The notes beneath the pieces are model-generated. The model searched no databases, had not been told where the DNA came from, and worked only from the letters and a program-made list of their open reading frames with translations. From the NCBI GenBank assembly GCA_013911975.1, contig JACESF010000002.1:94822-158821 (forward strand): a stretch of DNA of 64,000 bases, written 5' to 3'. Source of the DNA: Hyphomicrobiales bacterium. GTDB taxonomy: Bacteria; Pseudomonadota; Alphaproteobacteria; Rhizobiales; Xanthobacteraceae. Shown one piece after another: positions 53,296 through 63,465 of this stretch; the first letter of the stretch is position 1; each line of letters begins with the position of its first letter. A program made the translations under genes and the position numbers.

Positions 53296-55086
53296 ATGCA
53301 GGTCTATCAGCCCCCGCTTCGCGACATGCGGTTCGTGCTGCACGAATTGCACGGCTCGGAGGCGCTGAAGGAGATGAAGGGCCTCGAGGAGGTCACGCCC
53401 GACCTCATCGACGCCGTGCTGGAGGAGGCGGGCAAGCTCGTTACCGAGGTGCTGGCGCCCCTCAACCAGTCCGCCGACCTTGAAGGCTGCACCTATGAGA
53501 ATGGCGTGGTGCGCACGCCCAAGGGCTTCAAGGAAGCCTACCGCACCTATGTGGACGGCGGCTGGAACGGCATCGCCTGCGACCCCGAATGGGGCGGCCA
53601 GGGCCTGCCGGCGAGCGTGACCAAGTTCATCGAAGAGATGATGTGCTCGGCCAACCTCGCCTTCGGCCTCTATCCCGGCCTCACCCACGGCGCCTATGTG
53701 GCGCTCTCGCACCATGCGTCGCAGGAATTGAAGGAACGCTTCCTTCCCAAGATGGTGTCGGGGGAATGGTCCGGCACCATGTGCCTCACCGAGCCCCATT
53801 GCGGCACCGATCTCGGCCTGCTGCGCACCAAGGCCGAGCCCCAGGGCGACGGCTCCTATTCCCTCACCGGCTCGAAGATCTTCATCTCCGCCGGCGAGCA
53901 GGACCTGACGGACAACATCATCCACCTGGTGCTCGCGCGCCTCCCCGACGCGCCCAAGGGCATCAAGGGCATCAGCCTGTTCCTGGTGCCCAAGTTCCTG
54001 CCCAAGGAGGACGGCACGCCCGGCATGCGCAACGGCGTGCTGTGCACGGGCATCGAGCACAAGATGGGCATCCATGGCTCGGCCACCTGCCAGATGTCGT
54101 TCGACGGCGCCAAGGGGTGGCTTGTGGGCGAGCCCCACAAGGGCATGCGCGCCATGTTCTCCATGATGAATTCCGAGCGCCTCTCCGTGGGCACGCAGGG
54201 CCTGGGCGTGGGCGAGGCGGCCTATCAGAGCGCGGTGGCCTACGCGAAGGAACGCCTCCAGGGCCGCTCCCTCTCCGGCACCAAGCATCCCGACAAGCCG
54301 GCGGACCCCATCATCGTCCACCCGGACGTGCGGCGCACGCTCATGACCATGCGCGCCTATAACGAGGGCTGCCGGGCGCTGGCCGGCTGGGTGGCGCGCA
54401 ACCTCGACCTCATGGAGCGCGCCAACGATCCCGAGGAGCGCCAGCGGGCGGAGGACTTCACCGCCCTCATGACCCCCATCGTGAAAGCGCTGTTCACCGA
54501 CCTCGGCTTCGAGAACGCCTCGCTGGGCATGCAGGTCTATGGCGGGCACGGCTATGTGCGCGACCACGGCATGGAGCAATATGTGCGCGATGCGCGCATC
54601 GCCATGATCTATGAGGGCACCAACGGCGTGCAGGCCCTCGACCTCGTGGGCCGCAAGATGCCCGCCCATGCGGGGCGCTATCTGCGCAGCTTCTTCCACC
54701 CGGTGCTGGAATTCATCGACGCGAACCTGGACGACGACACCATCGGCCCGCTCATGGGGCCGCTGGGCAAGGCGTTCGGCGCGCTCCAGCTCGCCACCGG
54801 CTTCATCGCCGAGAAGGGCATGAAGGACCCGGAGGAAGCGGGCGCGGCGGCCACCCAGTATCTGCGCCTGTTCGGCCTCGTGGCGCTGGGCTACATGTGG
54901 GCGCGCATGGCGAAGGTGGCGGCGGAAAAGCGTCAGGAGCCGGGTGCGGACACGGCCTTCTACGACGCCAAGATCACCACGGCGCGCTTCTTCTTCGATC
55001 GCCTCCTGCCCGACGTGGCGGCCCTGTGGGGCTCCATCAAGTCGGGCAAGTCCAGCCTCATGGCGCTGGACGAGGCGCTGTTCTGA
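53296..55086 (+). CDS. Acyl-CoA dehydrogenase (DUF3141/C-terminal extended type)
   Basis: TMCLTEPHCGTDLGLLRTKAEPQGDGSYSLTGSKIFISAGEQDL; LGMQVYGGHGYVRDHGMEQYVRDARIAMIYEGTNGVQALDLVGRK. Confidence 0.93.
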   Translation: MQVYQPPLRDMRFVLHELHGSEALKEMKGLEEVTPDLIDAVLEEAGKLVTEVLAPLNQSADLEGCTYENGVVRTPKGFKEAYRTYVDGGWNGIACDPEWGGQGLPASVTKFIEEMMCSANLAFGLYPGLTHGAYVALSHHASQELKERFLPKMVSGEWSGTMCLTEPHCGTDLGLLRTKAEPQGDGSYSLTGSKIFISAGEQDLTDNIIHLVLARLPDAPKGIKGISLFLVPKFLPKEDGTPGMRNGVLCTGIEHKMGIHGSATCQMSFDGAKGWLVGEPHKGMRAMFSMMNSERLSVGTQGLGVGEAAYQSAVAYAKERLQGRSLSGTKHPDKPADPIIVHPDVRRTLMTMRAYNEGCRALAGWVARNLDLMERANDPEERQRAEDFTALMTPIVKALFTDLGFENASLGMQVYGGHGYVRDHGMEQYVRDARIAMIYEGTNGVQALDLVGRKMPAHAGRYLRSFFHPVLEFIDANLDDDTIGPLMGPLGKAFGALQLATGFIAEKGMKDPEEAGAAATQYLRLFGLVALGYMWARMAKVAAEKRQEPGADTAFYDAKITTARFFFDRLLPDVAALWGSIKSGKSSLMALDEALF

Positions 55087-55120
55087 CCCCGACCCAAAAA
55101 GCGAAAGCGAAAGCGGAAAC

Positions 55121-55429
55121 ATGGCCGAGACCTCTGCCCTCATCGACCTCATGCGCGAGCGCGCGGACGCCCTGTCGGGCCTCGGCCACCGCGTGCGCTT
55201 CGACCTCACGGATTCCGGCACGGCGATCCTCCTGGACGCCACCGGCGGCGGTGCCGACATCACGGAGGAAAAGGGCGATGCGGAAGCCGTGCTGAAGCTC
55301 TCCTCGGACACGCTGGAGAAGCTCATCACCGGGCGCATCGGCCCCATGCTCGCCTTCTCCACCGGCCGCCTGCGGGTGGAAGGCTCCCAGGGCGTGGCGC
55401 TGAAGCTGGCGGGCCTGCTGGACGGCTAG
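55121..55429 (+). CDS. SCP2 sterol-binding-like domain protein
   Basis: RFDLTDSGTAILLDATGGGADITEEKGDAEAVLKLSSDTLEKLITGRIGPMLAFSTGRLRVEG. Confidence 0.85.
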   Translation: MAETSALIDLMRERADALSGLGHRVRFDLTDSGTAILLDATGGGADITEEKGDAEAVLKLSSDTLEKLITGRIGPMLAFSTGRLRVEGSQGVALKLAGLLDG

Positions 55430-55475
55430 GGCGGATCTCGCTCGCCGCGCGACCACGCGCCGGCGAATGGCATCG

Positions 55476-55510
55476 GAATGGCCGGACCGCGCGTCCGGCC
55501 ATTCGCGTTC
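55476..55510 (+). terminator. Strong hairpin after the SCP2 gene, probable terminator
   Basis: GAATGGCCGGA-CCGCGCG-TCCGGCCATTC, then GCGTTCTT (weak T-tract). Confidence 0.6.
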
Positions 55511-55700
55511 TTGGATACGCAAATCGCCCTGGCGACGCTTCCGATGGGGCAGGATTGAGCGTTTACAATCTAGGCGCATCGCCCGATTACTTCGCGCGTT
55601 CGAATATTTCCCGCGCCGACACGGGCCACGCTCAAGTCATCAGGTAGAGCGCTCTCGCCGGGCATTATAAGGCTTGCTTCGTGTCCGAAATTTAATGCCT

Positions 55701-55714
55701 TTGAATTGGTTCAA
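55701..55714 (+). promoter_or_regulatory. FixK/FNR-like box TTGAATTGGTTCAA
   Basis: Exact TTGA-N6-TCAA dyad about 90 nt before the 55801 gene. Confidence 0.35.
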
Positions 55715-55800
55715 ACAGGCCGCCCGGGCTGGAAATGGCAACGGGCGGTGGTATGGTCTGGCCGCGGTGAGGAACGAAACCCCCGCCCGGAGAAAGAGCC

Positions 55801-56346
55801 ATGAAATCCTTTATCTATGGCGCGCTGATCGCCCTGGTGGGCGCCGTCGGCATCGCGAACGCGCAGGCGCCCGCGATCCCCGCGGGTGCGGAACCCATGA
55901 AGCCGGCGAACTGGCTGTTCGTGCAGGTGGCTGATTCCGTGACGGTCGACGACAAGACCATCACGCTGAAGGGCGTTGCGCCCCAGACCCTCATGTTCAC
56001 GGACCGTCCCGAGCGGATGACCGGCGATGCGCCGACCCCCGCCTTCGTGAAGTTCTGGGACAGCGGCAAGAGCGACTTCCAGAAGGATCCGCCCAACGCC
56101 ACCCTCGCGGTGACCGTGGACGGCAAGCCGGTGACCGCCGTCGTCGAGCTGACCAACCCGGTCATCAACGGCGACACGCTGACCTACAATTACAAGACCC
56201 TGAGCCCCGACGCGCCGAAGAGCGGCACCAATGCCAGCCTCTTCATCGACTGGTGGTACGGCCCCGGCTGGGGTCCCCACTACTGGGGCGGCGGCTATTG
56301 CTGGCGCGGCCCGTATGGCGGCCTGCACTGCCGTCCGGGCTGGTGA
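55801..56346 (+). CDS. Secreted hypothetical protein with Trp/Tyr/Gly-rich C-terminus
   Basis: Signal peptide MKSFIYGALIALVGAVGIANAQA; C-terminus WWYGPGWGPHYWGGGYCWRGPYGGLHCRPGW. Confidence 0.8.
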   Translation: MKSFIYGALIALVGAVGIANAQAPAIPAGAEPMKPANWLFVQVADSVTVDDKTITLKGVAPQTLMFTDRPERMTGDAPTPAFVKFWDSGKSDFQKDPPNATLAVTVDGKPVTAVVELTNPVINGDTLTYNYKTLSPDAPKSGTNASLFIDWWYGPGWGPHYWGGGYCWRGPYGGLHCRPGW

Positions 56347-56369
56347 TCGGCCCACAGGTTGAGAAAGAA

Positions 56370-56400
56370 CCCCGCCCGGGCGACCGGGCGGGGTTTTTCT
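56370..56400. terminator. Rho-independent terminator, potentially bidirectional (vs thiL)
   Basis: CCCCGCCCG-GGCGAC-CGGGCGGGG-TTTTTCTTT, with A-rich 5' flank (GAGAAAGAA). Confidence 0.92.
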
Positions 56401-56412
56401 TTGCCCGCGCGG

Positions 56413-57408
56413 TCAGAAATGGCTGTAGCTGCCCGGCCCCAGGTCCACCAGCACGCCGTCGGCGTCCATCACATGCAGGCCCGGCTCCGCGCGGGTCTCG
56501 CCGATGACGGTGAGCGCGATGCCGAGCGCCGCCGCCTCGGCGATGAAGTCCGCCGCGCGCGCCAGGGGGGCGGTGCAGGCGATCTCGTAATCGTCGCCGC
56601 CGGTCAGCGCCGCCCGGAACAGGTCGGGCTCCGCCTCCCCCGCCGCGCGCGCCGCGCTAGAGAGGGGCACGGCGCCGGTGTGCAGGATGCCGCCGCAGCC
56701 GGACGCGGCGAGCATCTTGGCGATGTCCCCCACCAGCCCGTCCGACACATCCATGGCCGCCCGGGCATAGGCACGCAGCAGCGGCGCGAGCGCGAGGCGC
56801 GGCTCGGGCACGAGGTATCGCCGCGCCAGGTGCGCCCGCTGGGCGGCGACGAGGGGCGCGAAGCCCGGCCGCTCGGGATCGAGGCGCAGCAGACGCCCCA
56901 GCGCCCCGTCGCCGATGGTGCCGGACACCAGGATCGCCTCCCCCGGCCGCGCCCCGGTGCGCGGCACGAAATGTCCCGTGGGTACCCCGCCGAAGGCGGT
57001 GAGCGAGATCATCAGTGGCCCCGGCGTGCGCACCGTGTCACCGCCCAGCAGCGGGCATCCCGCCTCGCTCAGGGCCTCGCCGAGGCCGATGGCGAAGGCC
57101 TCCATCCAGGTCTCGCCCAGGTCCGCCGGAAGGGCGAGCGCCAGCAGCGCGCCCAGCGGCGCGGCGCCCTTGGCCGCGAGATCGGAGAGGTTCACGCCCA
57201 GCGCCTTGCGCGCGATGGTTTCGGGCGGATCGTCGGGAAAGAAATGCACGCCGGCCACGAGCGCGTCCTTGGTCAGGACGAGCTGCATGCCCGCGGGCGG
57301 GGTCAGCAGCGCGGCGTCGTCCATGAGGCCGAGGGCGCCGGGATCGGTGGCGAGCGGGCGCAGGAAGCGGGCGATGAACGCATCCTCGCCCGAGCGCCCG
57401 CCCTCCAT
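56413..57408 (-). CDS. thiL: Thiamine-phosphate kinase
   Basis: GEDAFIARFLRPLA, LVLTKDALVAGVHFFPDDPPETIARKALGVNLSDLAAKGA, AMDVSDGLVGDIAKML. Confidence 0.95.
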   Translation of the reverse strand: MEGGRSGEDAFIARFLRPLATDPGALGLMDDAALLTPPAGMQLVLTKDALVAGVHFFPDDPPETIARKALGVNLSDLAAKGAAPLGALLALALPADLGETWMEAFAIGLGEALSEAGCPLLGGDTVRTPGPLMISLTAFGGVPTGHFVPRTGARPGEAILVSGTIGDGALGRLLRLDPERPGFAPLVAAQRAHLARRYLVPEPRLALAPLLRAYARAAMDVSDGLVGDIAKMLAASGCGGILHTGAVPLSSAARAAGEAEPDLFRAALTGGDDYEIACTAPLARAADFIAEAAALGIALTVIGETRAEPGLHVMDADGVLVDLGPGSYSHF

Positions 57409-57409
57409 G

Positions 57410-57919
57410 TCAGGCGGCTCCCGGCCGGGCGAACTCGGGCGCCCGCAGATCGCGGGCCAGGGCATCGAGCACGGCGTTCACCATGCCGGTCTCGTCCTTG
57501 TCCAGGAAGGCGCCGGCCACGTTCACATATTCGGCGATGACCACGCGGGCGGGCACGTCGGGGCGCCCCAGCAGCTCATAGGCGCCCGCCCGCAGGCACG
57601 CGCGCAGCACGGCCTCCACGCGGCGCAGCGGCCAGCCCTCGGAGAGGGCCTTGTCCACCATGGGGTCGATCTGCCGCTGCTCGCGCAGCACGCCTTCCAC
57701 CACGTCGCGGAACAGGCGCCGGTCGGCCTCGGGATATTGCAGGCCCTCCACCTCCTGCCCGAGCCAGAAGGCCTCGAACTGGGCGAAGGTCTCCGGCAGC
57801 GGGGTGGCTGCCACGTCCATCTGGTAGAGCGCCTGCACGGCCGCGAGGCGCGCCGCGCTCTTCTTCATGGGCTTGGGAATGTCCACCTTGGGGACATCGG
57901 ATTTCGGAACGTCGCTCAT
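57410..57919 (-). CDS. nusB: Transcription antitermination factor NusB
   Basis: [50 protein letters not shown]. Confidence 0.94.
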   Translation of the reverse strand: MSDVPKSDVPKVDIPKPMKKSAARLAAVQALYQMDVAATPLPETFAQFEAFWLGQEVEGLQYPEADRRLFRDVVEGVLREQRQIDPMVDKALSEGWPLRRVEAVLRACLRAGAYELLGRPDVPARVVIAEYVNVAGAFLDKDETGMVNAVLDALARDLRAPEFARPGAA

Positions 57920-58401
57920 GCCGCCACCCGCCGCTTGAGGCGCAGCAGCGAGAGCGCCGCACGGGCGGCACCGCCGCCCTTGTCGCCCTCGGTCACGCGG
58001 GCGCGCTCCCAGGCCTGGGCCTCGGTGTCCACGGTGAGGATGCCGTTGCCGAGCGGCAGGCCGAGGCCAAGGCCGAGATCCATCAGCGCGCGGGCGGATT
58101 CACCCGCCACGATCTCGAAATGATAGGTCTCGCCCCGGATCACGCAGCCGAGCGCCACGACGGCCTCGAAAGGCCGCCCTTCCAGCTCGGCGCCTTCCAG
58201 CGCGATTTCCGCCGCGATGGGCACTTCCAGGGCGCCGGGCACCGTCACCACCTCGACGTCCGCACCGGCCGCCTCAAGCGCGGCGCGCGCGCCCGCGAGC
58301 AGCTCGTCCGCAAGCGCCTCGTAATAGCGTCCCTCGACGATGAGCACGCGCGCGCCCGGAACGGGCTCGGCCTGCGCATGCTCGCGGCTGGTGGTCACCA
58401 T
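57916..58401 (-). CDS. ribH: 6,7-dimethyl-8-ribityllumazine synthase
   Basis: [67 protein letters not shown]. Confidence 0.95.
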   Translation of the reverse strand: MVTTSREHAQAEPVPGARVLIVEGRYYEALADELLAGARAALEAAGADVEVVTVPGALEVPIAAEIALEGAELEGRPFEAVVALGCVIRGETYHFEIVAGESARALMDLGLGLGLPLGNGILTVDTEAQAWERARVTEGDKGGGAARAALSLLRLKRRVAA

Positions 58402-58430
58402 GCGAAAAATCTCCTGAACTCGCCGAGGGG

Positions 58431-59045
58431 TTACTCGCCCCGGGGGAACTCTGCAAGCCGCGCCGCATAGCGCGCCATCAGATCTACTTCCAGATTGACC
58501 CGATCCCCCGTCCCCACGTCGCCCCACGTGGTCACGGCCAGCGTATGGGGGATGAGCAGGCAGGAGAAGAGATTGCCCTCGACCGTGTTGACGGTGAGGG
58601 AGGTGCCGTCAAGGCAGACCGAGCCCTTGGCGGCGATGAAGCGGGCGAGCGCGTCCGGCGCCTCGAACACGAAGCGGCTGGTCTCGCCCAGATCCTCGCG
58701 CGACACCACCGGCACGGCGGCATCCACATGGCCGGTCACGAGATGGCCGCCCAGTTCCGCACCCATGGCGAGCGCGCGCTCCAGGTTCAGGCGGCGCCCC
58801 TCGGTCCAGACGGCGGCAGTGGTGATGGCCAGCGTCTCGGGCGCCGCATCCACGGTGAAGAGCGTGCCGAGCGGCCCGCCCTCGCGCACGGAGGTCACGG
58901 TGAGGCAGACGCCGGAACAGGCGATGGACGCGCCGATGTCGATGCCGGCCGCGTCATAGCTCGTGGCGATGGCGAGGGTGCGCACCTCGTTATGGGCGGA
59001 AACTTCCACGATCTGGCCGAGATCGGTGACGATGCCTGTGAACAT
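58431..59045 (-). CDS. ribE: Riboflavin synthase alpha chain
   Basis: [55 protein letters not shown]. Confidence 0.95.
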   Translation of the reverse strand: MFTGIVTDLGQIVEVSAHNEVRTLAIATSYDAAGIDIGASIACSGVCLTVTSVREGGPLGTLFTVDAAPETLAITTAAVWTEGRRLNLERALAMGAELGGHLVTGHVDAAVPVVSREDLGETSRFVFEAPDALARFIAAKGSVCLDGTSLTVNTVEGNLFSCLLIPHTLAVTTWGDVGTGDRVNLEVDLMARYAARLAEFPRGE

Positions 59046-59165
59046 GATGACCCACCGAAGGCGGCTTCGCGGGCGGATGGCCCGCGAAGCGGCAGCAGGG
59101 CCCTACTTGGCCCATCGGCCGGTCTTTGTCGATGCTCCCCGGGGCATGGCGGGTGCCCGCCGGGC

Positions 59166-60125
59166 TCAGGTCTGGGCCCGCGCCGTCCCGCCGCACGGCT
59201 CCCGTGAAGCTCCGATGCGCGGCGGCGTGCCGTGCACCACCACGGTACTCCGGTTGCGGCCATTGCGCTTGGACTCGTAGAGCGCCGCGTCGGCCGCCCG
59301 CATCAGGGCCGCGAGGCCCGCCGTGTCCGGCAGGGCCGCGGCGGCCCCGAAGCTCGCGGTGACGCTGCCTTTGGGCAAGGGGCCGACCTCGATGCGGCTG
59401 ACCGCGAGCCGCAGGCGTTCCAGCGCGGGCGCCACGTCGGCGGGATCGTCCACCGGCATGATCAGGCAGAATTCCTCGCCGCCGATGCGGCCGAGCAAAT
59501 CATAGGGCCGCAGATTGCTGCGCACGGTCTCGGCCACGGAGAACAGAACCCGGTCGCCCATCTCGTGGCCGTAGGTGTCGTTGAGGCGCTTGAAGAAATC
59601 CAGGTCGAACATGGCCACCGCTACCATGGAGCGGTCGCGGCGCGCCCGCTCGAACAGGTTGGCGTGATGCTCGAACAAGGCGCGGCGGTTCATGAGGCCG
59701 GTCAGTTCGTCAGTGCTCGCCTGGTGCTGGAGATCGTCGATCAGCGCATTCATGTCGTGAAGGAGCTGCTCCACCTGGAGCGACAGGCGGGAGACGTCGT
59801 CCGGCGACCGGCTGCTCAGCCGCAGCACGCGCTTGCTGGTGCGGTAGACATCGATGGCCCGGACGATGTCGGAAATCGGCCGAAGCATGTGAAAGGTGGC
59901 CAGCAGCGACACGACGACGCCCACCAGGGTCGCGCCCAGGAGGACGACCACGGCCCCGCTCCGTTCGACCGACGGCGCCACGAAAAGGTAGGCCAGAAGC
60001 GCAATGAGGGGCAGATGAATCGCCCCGAAAAAAACAACGAAAATGCGGCAGGCTACAGAATTTTTAATGCGTCCGATTAGATCCTCACGGGATGTGGATG
60101 AAACATCGGAATACAATCCCGCCAT
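59166..60125 (-). CDS. Membrane-bound GGDEF diguanylate cyclase
   Basis: Two TM helices, HAMP-like linker, DELTGLMNRRALF, FDLDFFKRLNDTYGHEMGDRVL, GRIGGEEFCLIMP active site. Confidence 0.92.
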   Translation of the reverse strand: MAGLYSDVSSTSREDLIGRIKNSVACRIFVVFFGAIHLPLIALLAYLFVAPSVERSGAVVVLLGATLVGVVVSLLATFHMLRPISDIVRAIDVYRTSKRVLRLSSRSPDDVSRLSLQVEQLLHDMNALIDDLQHQASTDELTGLMNRRALFEHHANLFERARRDRSMVAVAMFDLDFFKRLNDTYGHEMGDRVLFSVAETVRSNLRPYDLLGRIGGEEFCLIMPVDDPADVAPALERLRLAVSRIEVGPLPKGSVTASFGAAAALPDTAGLAALMRAADAALYESKRNGRNRSTVVVHGTPPRIGASREPCGGTARAQT

Positions 60126-60368
60126 CTCAGGCCCTCCTCAGGCTAATCGCTCAATGCCTCATGCAACATCTCCCACTCCCAAGGCGAAGTTCCGTTAAAA
60201 AGGAAGCCTTAGCAAGCTATCCTTAAGCGTGCATTCACCTGCATTGGGTCTCGCAGCCACGCGCGGTGAAGCCCGCGATGATCACGCAAGGTGCTGAAAT
60301 AAAGTATTTTTCGAGCGTGGGCTGAGCCAAGGAACGGGATACAACCTGCGCCTGAGCCGACGGCTCTT

Positions 60369-61511
60369 TCAGAGGCGGCGCAGGTGGGAGAAACGGTCGG
60401 CGCCGACCGCCGCGCGCTCCACGAGGGCGAAGCCCACCGGGTCGGTGAGGCGGCGGAGCGGATGGCCCGCCAGGGCGTCCACCGCGTCGGGGCCGAGGGA
60501 CGCGGGGCCCTCGAACAGGGCGACCTCGTCCACGAGGCCGCCTTCCAGGAGCGCCGCCGCCAGGTGCGGGCCGCCCTCGGCCATGAGCCGGGTGATGCCC
60601 AGCAGGCCCAGCAGCTTCAGCACCGCGTCCAGATCGAGACGCCCACCGGCGCCGCGCGGCGCGCGCAGCACCTCCACGCCGAGATCCACGAGAGCCTTCT
60701 CCCGGTCCAGCGGCGCGTCTTCCGCGCCGATGACCCAGACCGGCACCTGGCTGGCGGTCTGCACCAGCCGGGAGGCGGTGGGCAGGCGCAGGTCCCCGTC
60801 CAGCACGAGCCGCACGGGCGAGCGATCCTCCAGGCCGGGAAGCCGCACGGTCAGTTGCGGATCGTCCGCCAGCGCCGTGCCGATGCCCACCATGATGGCA
60901 TCGGAGAAGGCGCGCATGAGGTGCACCTTCTCCCGCGCCTCGGGGCCGGTGATGGCGGCGGGCGCGGGACCGGGCAGCCCGGCCTTGCCGTCCGCCGAGA
61001 CCGCCATCTTCAGGAGCACATGAGGCCGGGCGCGGGTGACGCGGCTGATATGGCCCGCATGGTCGATGAGCGCCTGCTCCGCACCCACCCCCACCGTCAC
61101 CCAGATTCCCGCCGCCCGCATGCGGGCGACCCCGCGTCCGCGCACCCGGCGGTCGGGATCCTCGATGGCGGCCACCACCCGGCGGATGCCGGACGCGATC
61201 ACCGCATCGGCACAGGGCGGCGTGCGGCCGAAATGGGAACAGGGCTCCAGGGTGACATAGAGCGTGGCGCCGCGCGCCGCCTCCCCCGCCTGGGCGAGCG
61301 CCAGGGGCTCGGCATGGGGGCGCCCGGCCTCGGCCGTGCGCGCCTCGCCCACGATGCGCGGGCCGTCCTCGCCTTGCGCCACCACCACCGCGCCCACCGA
61401 CGGATTGGGCCAGGTGCGCCCCAGCCCCGCCTGCCCCACCGCGAGCGCGCGCGCCATCAGGCGTTCGTCCTCCTCCGGGGTGGTGACGGCGAAGGCGGAA
61501 AGGAGGCTCAT
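60369..61511 (-). CDS. ribD: Bifunctional riboflavin biosynthesis deaminase/reductase
   Basis: [78 protein letters not shown]. Confidence 0.95.
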   Translation of the reverse strand: MSLLSAFAVTTPEEDERLMARALAVGQAGLGRTWPNPSVGAVVVAQGEDGPRIVGEARTAEAGRPHAEPLALAQAGEAARGATLYVTLEPCSHFGRTPPCADAVIASGIRRVVAAIEDPDRRVRGRGVARMRAAGIWVTVGVGAEQALIDHAGHISRVTRARPHVLLKMAVSADGKAGLPGPAPAAITGPEAREKVHLMRAFSDAIMVGIGTALADDPQLTVRLPGLEDRSPVRLVLDGDLRLPTASRLVQTASQVPVWVIGAEDAPLDREKALVDLGVEVLRAPRGAGGRLDLDAVLKLLGLLGITRLMAEGGPHLAAALLEGGLVDEVALFEGPASLGPDAVDALAGHPLRRLTDPVGFALVERAAVGADRFSHLRRL

Positions 61512-61996
61512 TCCGCGCGCCGGGGCTTGGCCGGCGCCCCGGCCGGGCGATCGGCGGCCAATTCGTCCAGCACGCTTTCGAAATCCTTGGCCTCGCGGAA
61601 ATTCCGGTAGACCGAGGCGAAGCGCACATAGGCGACGTCGTCGATGCGCTTCAGTTCGTTCATGACCATCTCACCGATGAATTCGGTGGGGATGTCGGTG
61701 TCCACTTTTTCGAGGTTGCGCACCACGCGGGAGACGAGCGCGTCCACCGTGTCGGGCTCGTCCACCCGCTTGCGCAGGGCGGTGGCCACGGAGCGCGCCA
61801 GCTTCTCCCGGTCGAACCGCTCGCGCCGGCCCGAGCGCTTCACCACGGTCAGCTCGCGCAACTGCACGCGCTCGAACGTGGTGAAGCGTCCGCTGCAATT
61901 GGGGCACACCCGCCGGCGGCGGATGGCGGTGTCATCCTCGGTGGGGCGGCTGTCGCGGACCTGGGTGTCTTCATGCCCGCAATAGGGACAGCGCAT
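61508..61996 (-). CDS. nrdR: Transcriptional repressor NrdR
   Basis: [49 protein letters not shown] zinc ribbon + ATP cone. Confidence 0.97.
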   Translation of the reverse strand: MRCPYCGHEDTQVRDSRPTEDDTAIRRRRVCPNCSGRFTTFERVQLRELTVVKRSGRRERFDREKLARSVATALRKRVDEPDTVDALVSRVVRNLEKVDTDIPTEFIGEMVMNELKRIDDVAYVRFASVYRNFREAKDFESVLDELAADRPAGAPAKPRRAE

Positions 61997-62020
61997 CGTC
62001 TCGCCCTTCCGGCGCCCCGC

Positions 62021-63331
62021 TCAGCCGTAGATGGGGAAGCGATCCAGAAGGCTCGCGACCTTCTGGCGAACCGCCTGCTCCACCAGACTATCTTCGTCGA
62101 CCCCCTTTTGCGAGAGCACGCCCAGCACCTCGGCGATCATGTCGCCCACCTGCTGGAACTCCTTCACGCCGAAGCCGCGCGTGGTGCAGGCCGGGGTGCC
62201 GAGCCGCACGCCGGACGTGATCGCCGGCTTCTCGGGATCGAACGGGATGCCGTTCTTGTTGGTGGTGATGTGGGCGCGCCCGAGGGCGGCCTCGGAGACC
62301 TTGCCGTTCAGCCGCTTGGGCCGCAGGTCCACCAGCATGAGGTGGGTGTCCGTGCCGCCCGAGACGATGGCGAAGCCGTGGCCGCGCAGCGTCTCGGCCA
62401 GCGCCTTGGCGTTCTCCACCACGTTCTTCGCGTAGATCTTGAACTCGGGGCGCAGCGCCTCGCCGAACGCCACCGCCTTGGCGGCGATGACATGCATGAG
62501 CGGCCCGCCCTGGATGCCCGGGAAGATGGCCGAGTTCAGCTTCTTGGCGATGTCCTCGTCATTGGTGAGGATCATGCCGCCGCGCGGGCCGCGCAGGGTC
62601 TTGTGGGTGGTGGTGGTCACCACGTGGGCGTGGGGGAACGGGCTCGGATGGGCGGCGCCCGCCACGAGGCCCGCGAAATGGGCCATGTCCACCATGAGCT
62701 TGGCGCCCACGCTGTCGGCGATCTCGCGCATCTTCGCGAAGTCGATCACGCGCGGATAGGCCGAGCCGCCGGCCACAATGAGCTTGGGCTTGTGCTGGTC
62801 CGCGAGGCGCGCGACCTCTTCATAGTCGATGCGCTGGTCGTCCTCGCGCACGCCATAGGGCACGGCCTTGAACCACTTGCCGGACATGTTGACCGGCGAG
62901 CCGTGGGTCAGGTGGCCACCCGCGGCGAGGTTGAGGCCGAGATAGGTGTCGCCGGGCTGGAGCAGCGCGAAGAACACGCCCTGGTTCGCCTGGCTGCCGG
63001 AATTGGGCTGCACGTTGGCGAAGGCGCAGCCGAACAGCTTCTTGGCGCGCTCGATGGCGAGGGTCTCGGCCACGTCCACGAACTGGCAGCCGCCATAATA
63101 GCGGCGGCCCGGATAGCCTTCCGCATACTTGTTGGTGAGGACCGAGCCCTGGGCCTCAAGCACCGCGCGCGAGACGATGTTCTCCGAGGCGATCAGCTCG
63201 ATCTCGCTGCGCTGGCGACCCAGCTCGGCGGTGATGGCGGCCGCGATCTCGGAATCGGTTTCCGCGAGCGGGGCGGAAAAGAAGCGGGTGTTGTCCTCCG
63301 CGGAGGAACGGGTCGCATCATGCGATGCCAT
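62021..63331 (-). CDS. glyA: Serine hydroxymethyltransferase
   Basis: [56 protein letters not shown]. Confidence 0.97.
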   Translation of the reverse strand: MASHDATRSSAEDNTRFFSAPLAETDSEIAAAITAELGRQRSEIELIASENIVSRAVLEAQGSVLTNKYAEGYPGRRYYGGCQFVDVAETLAIERAKKLFGCAFANVQPNSGSQANQGVFFALLQPGDTYLGLNLAAGGHLTHGSPVNMSGKWFKAVPYGVREDDQRIDYEEVARLADQHKPKLIVAGGSAYPRVIDFAKMREIADSVGAKLMVDMAHFAGLVAGAAHPSPFPHAHVVTTTTHKTLRGPRGGMILTNDEDIAKKLNSAIFPGIQGGPLMHVIAAKAVAFGEALRPEFKIYAKNVVENAKALAETLRGHGFAIVSGGTDTHLMLVDLRPKRLNGKVSEAALGRAHITTNKNGIPFDPEKPAITSGVRLGTPACTTRGFGVKEFQQVGDMIAEVLGVLSQKGVDEDSLVEQAVRQKVASLLDRFPIYG

Positions 63332-63465
63332 GGTCGGTCTCCGAAGGTTCGGCGCGGCTGGCCCGGCGCGCGGATCGGCGCCCGGCCCAGGCAGGCGGCT
63401 CGCTTAACACAGTGCGCCGCCCAAGTCCAAGAACGGGGGGTGTCCAAAGGACGCGGTCGCCCGCG

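Noticed and set aside
60126-60368. Possible FMN riboswitch upstream of the rib genes
   Set aside because: The expected RFN core motifs (e.g. GAUCCGGUGUGAUUCCGGAGCCGAC) are not present on the minus strand.
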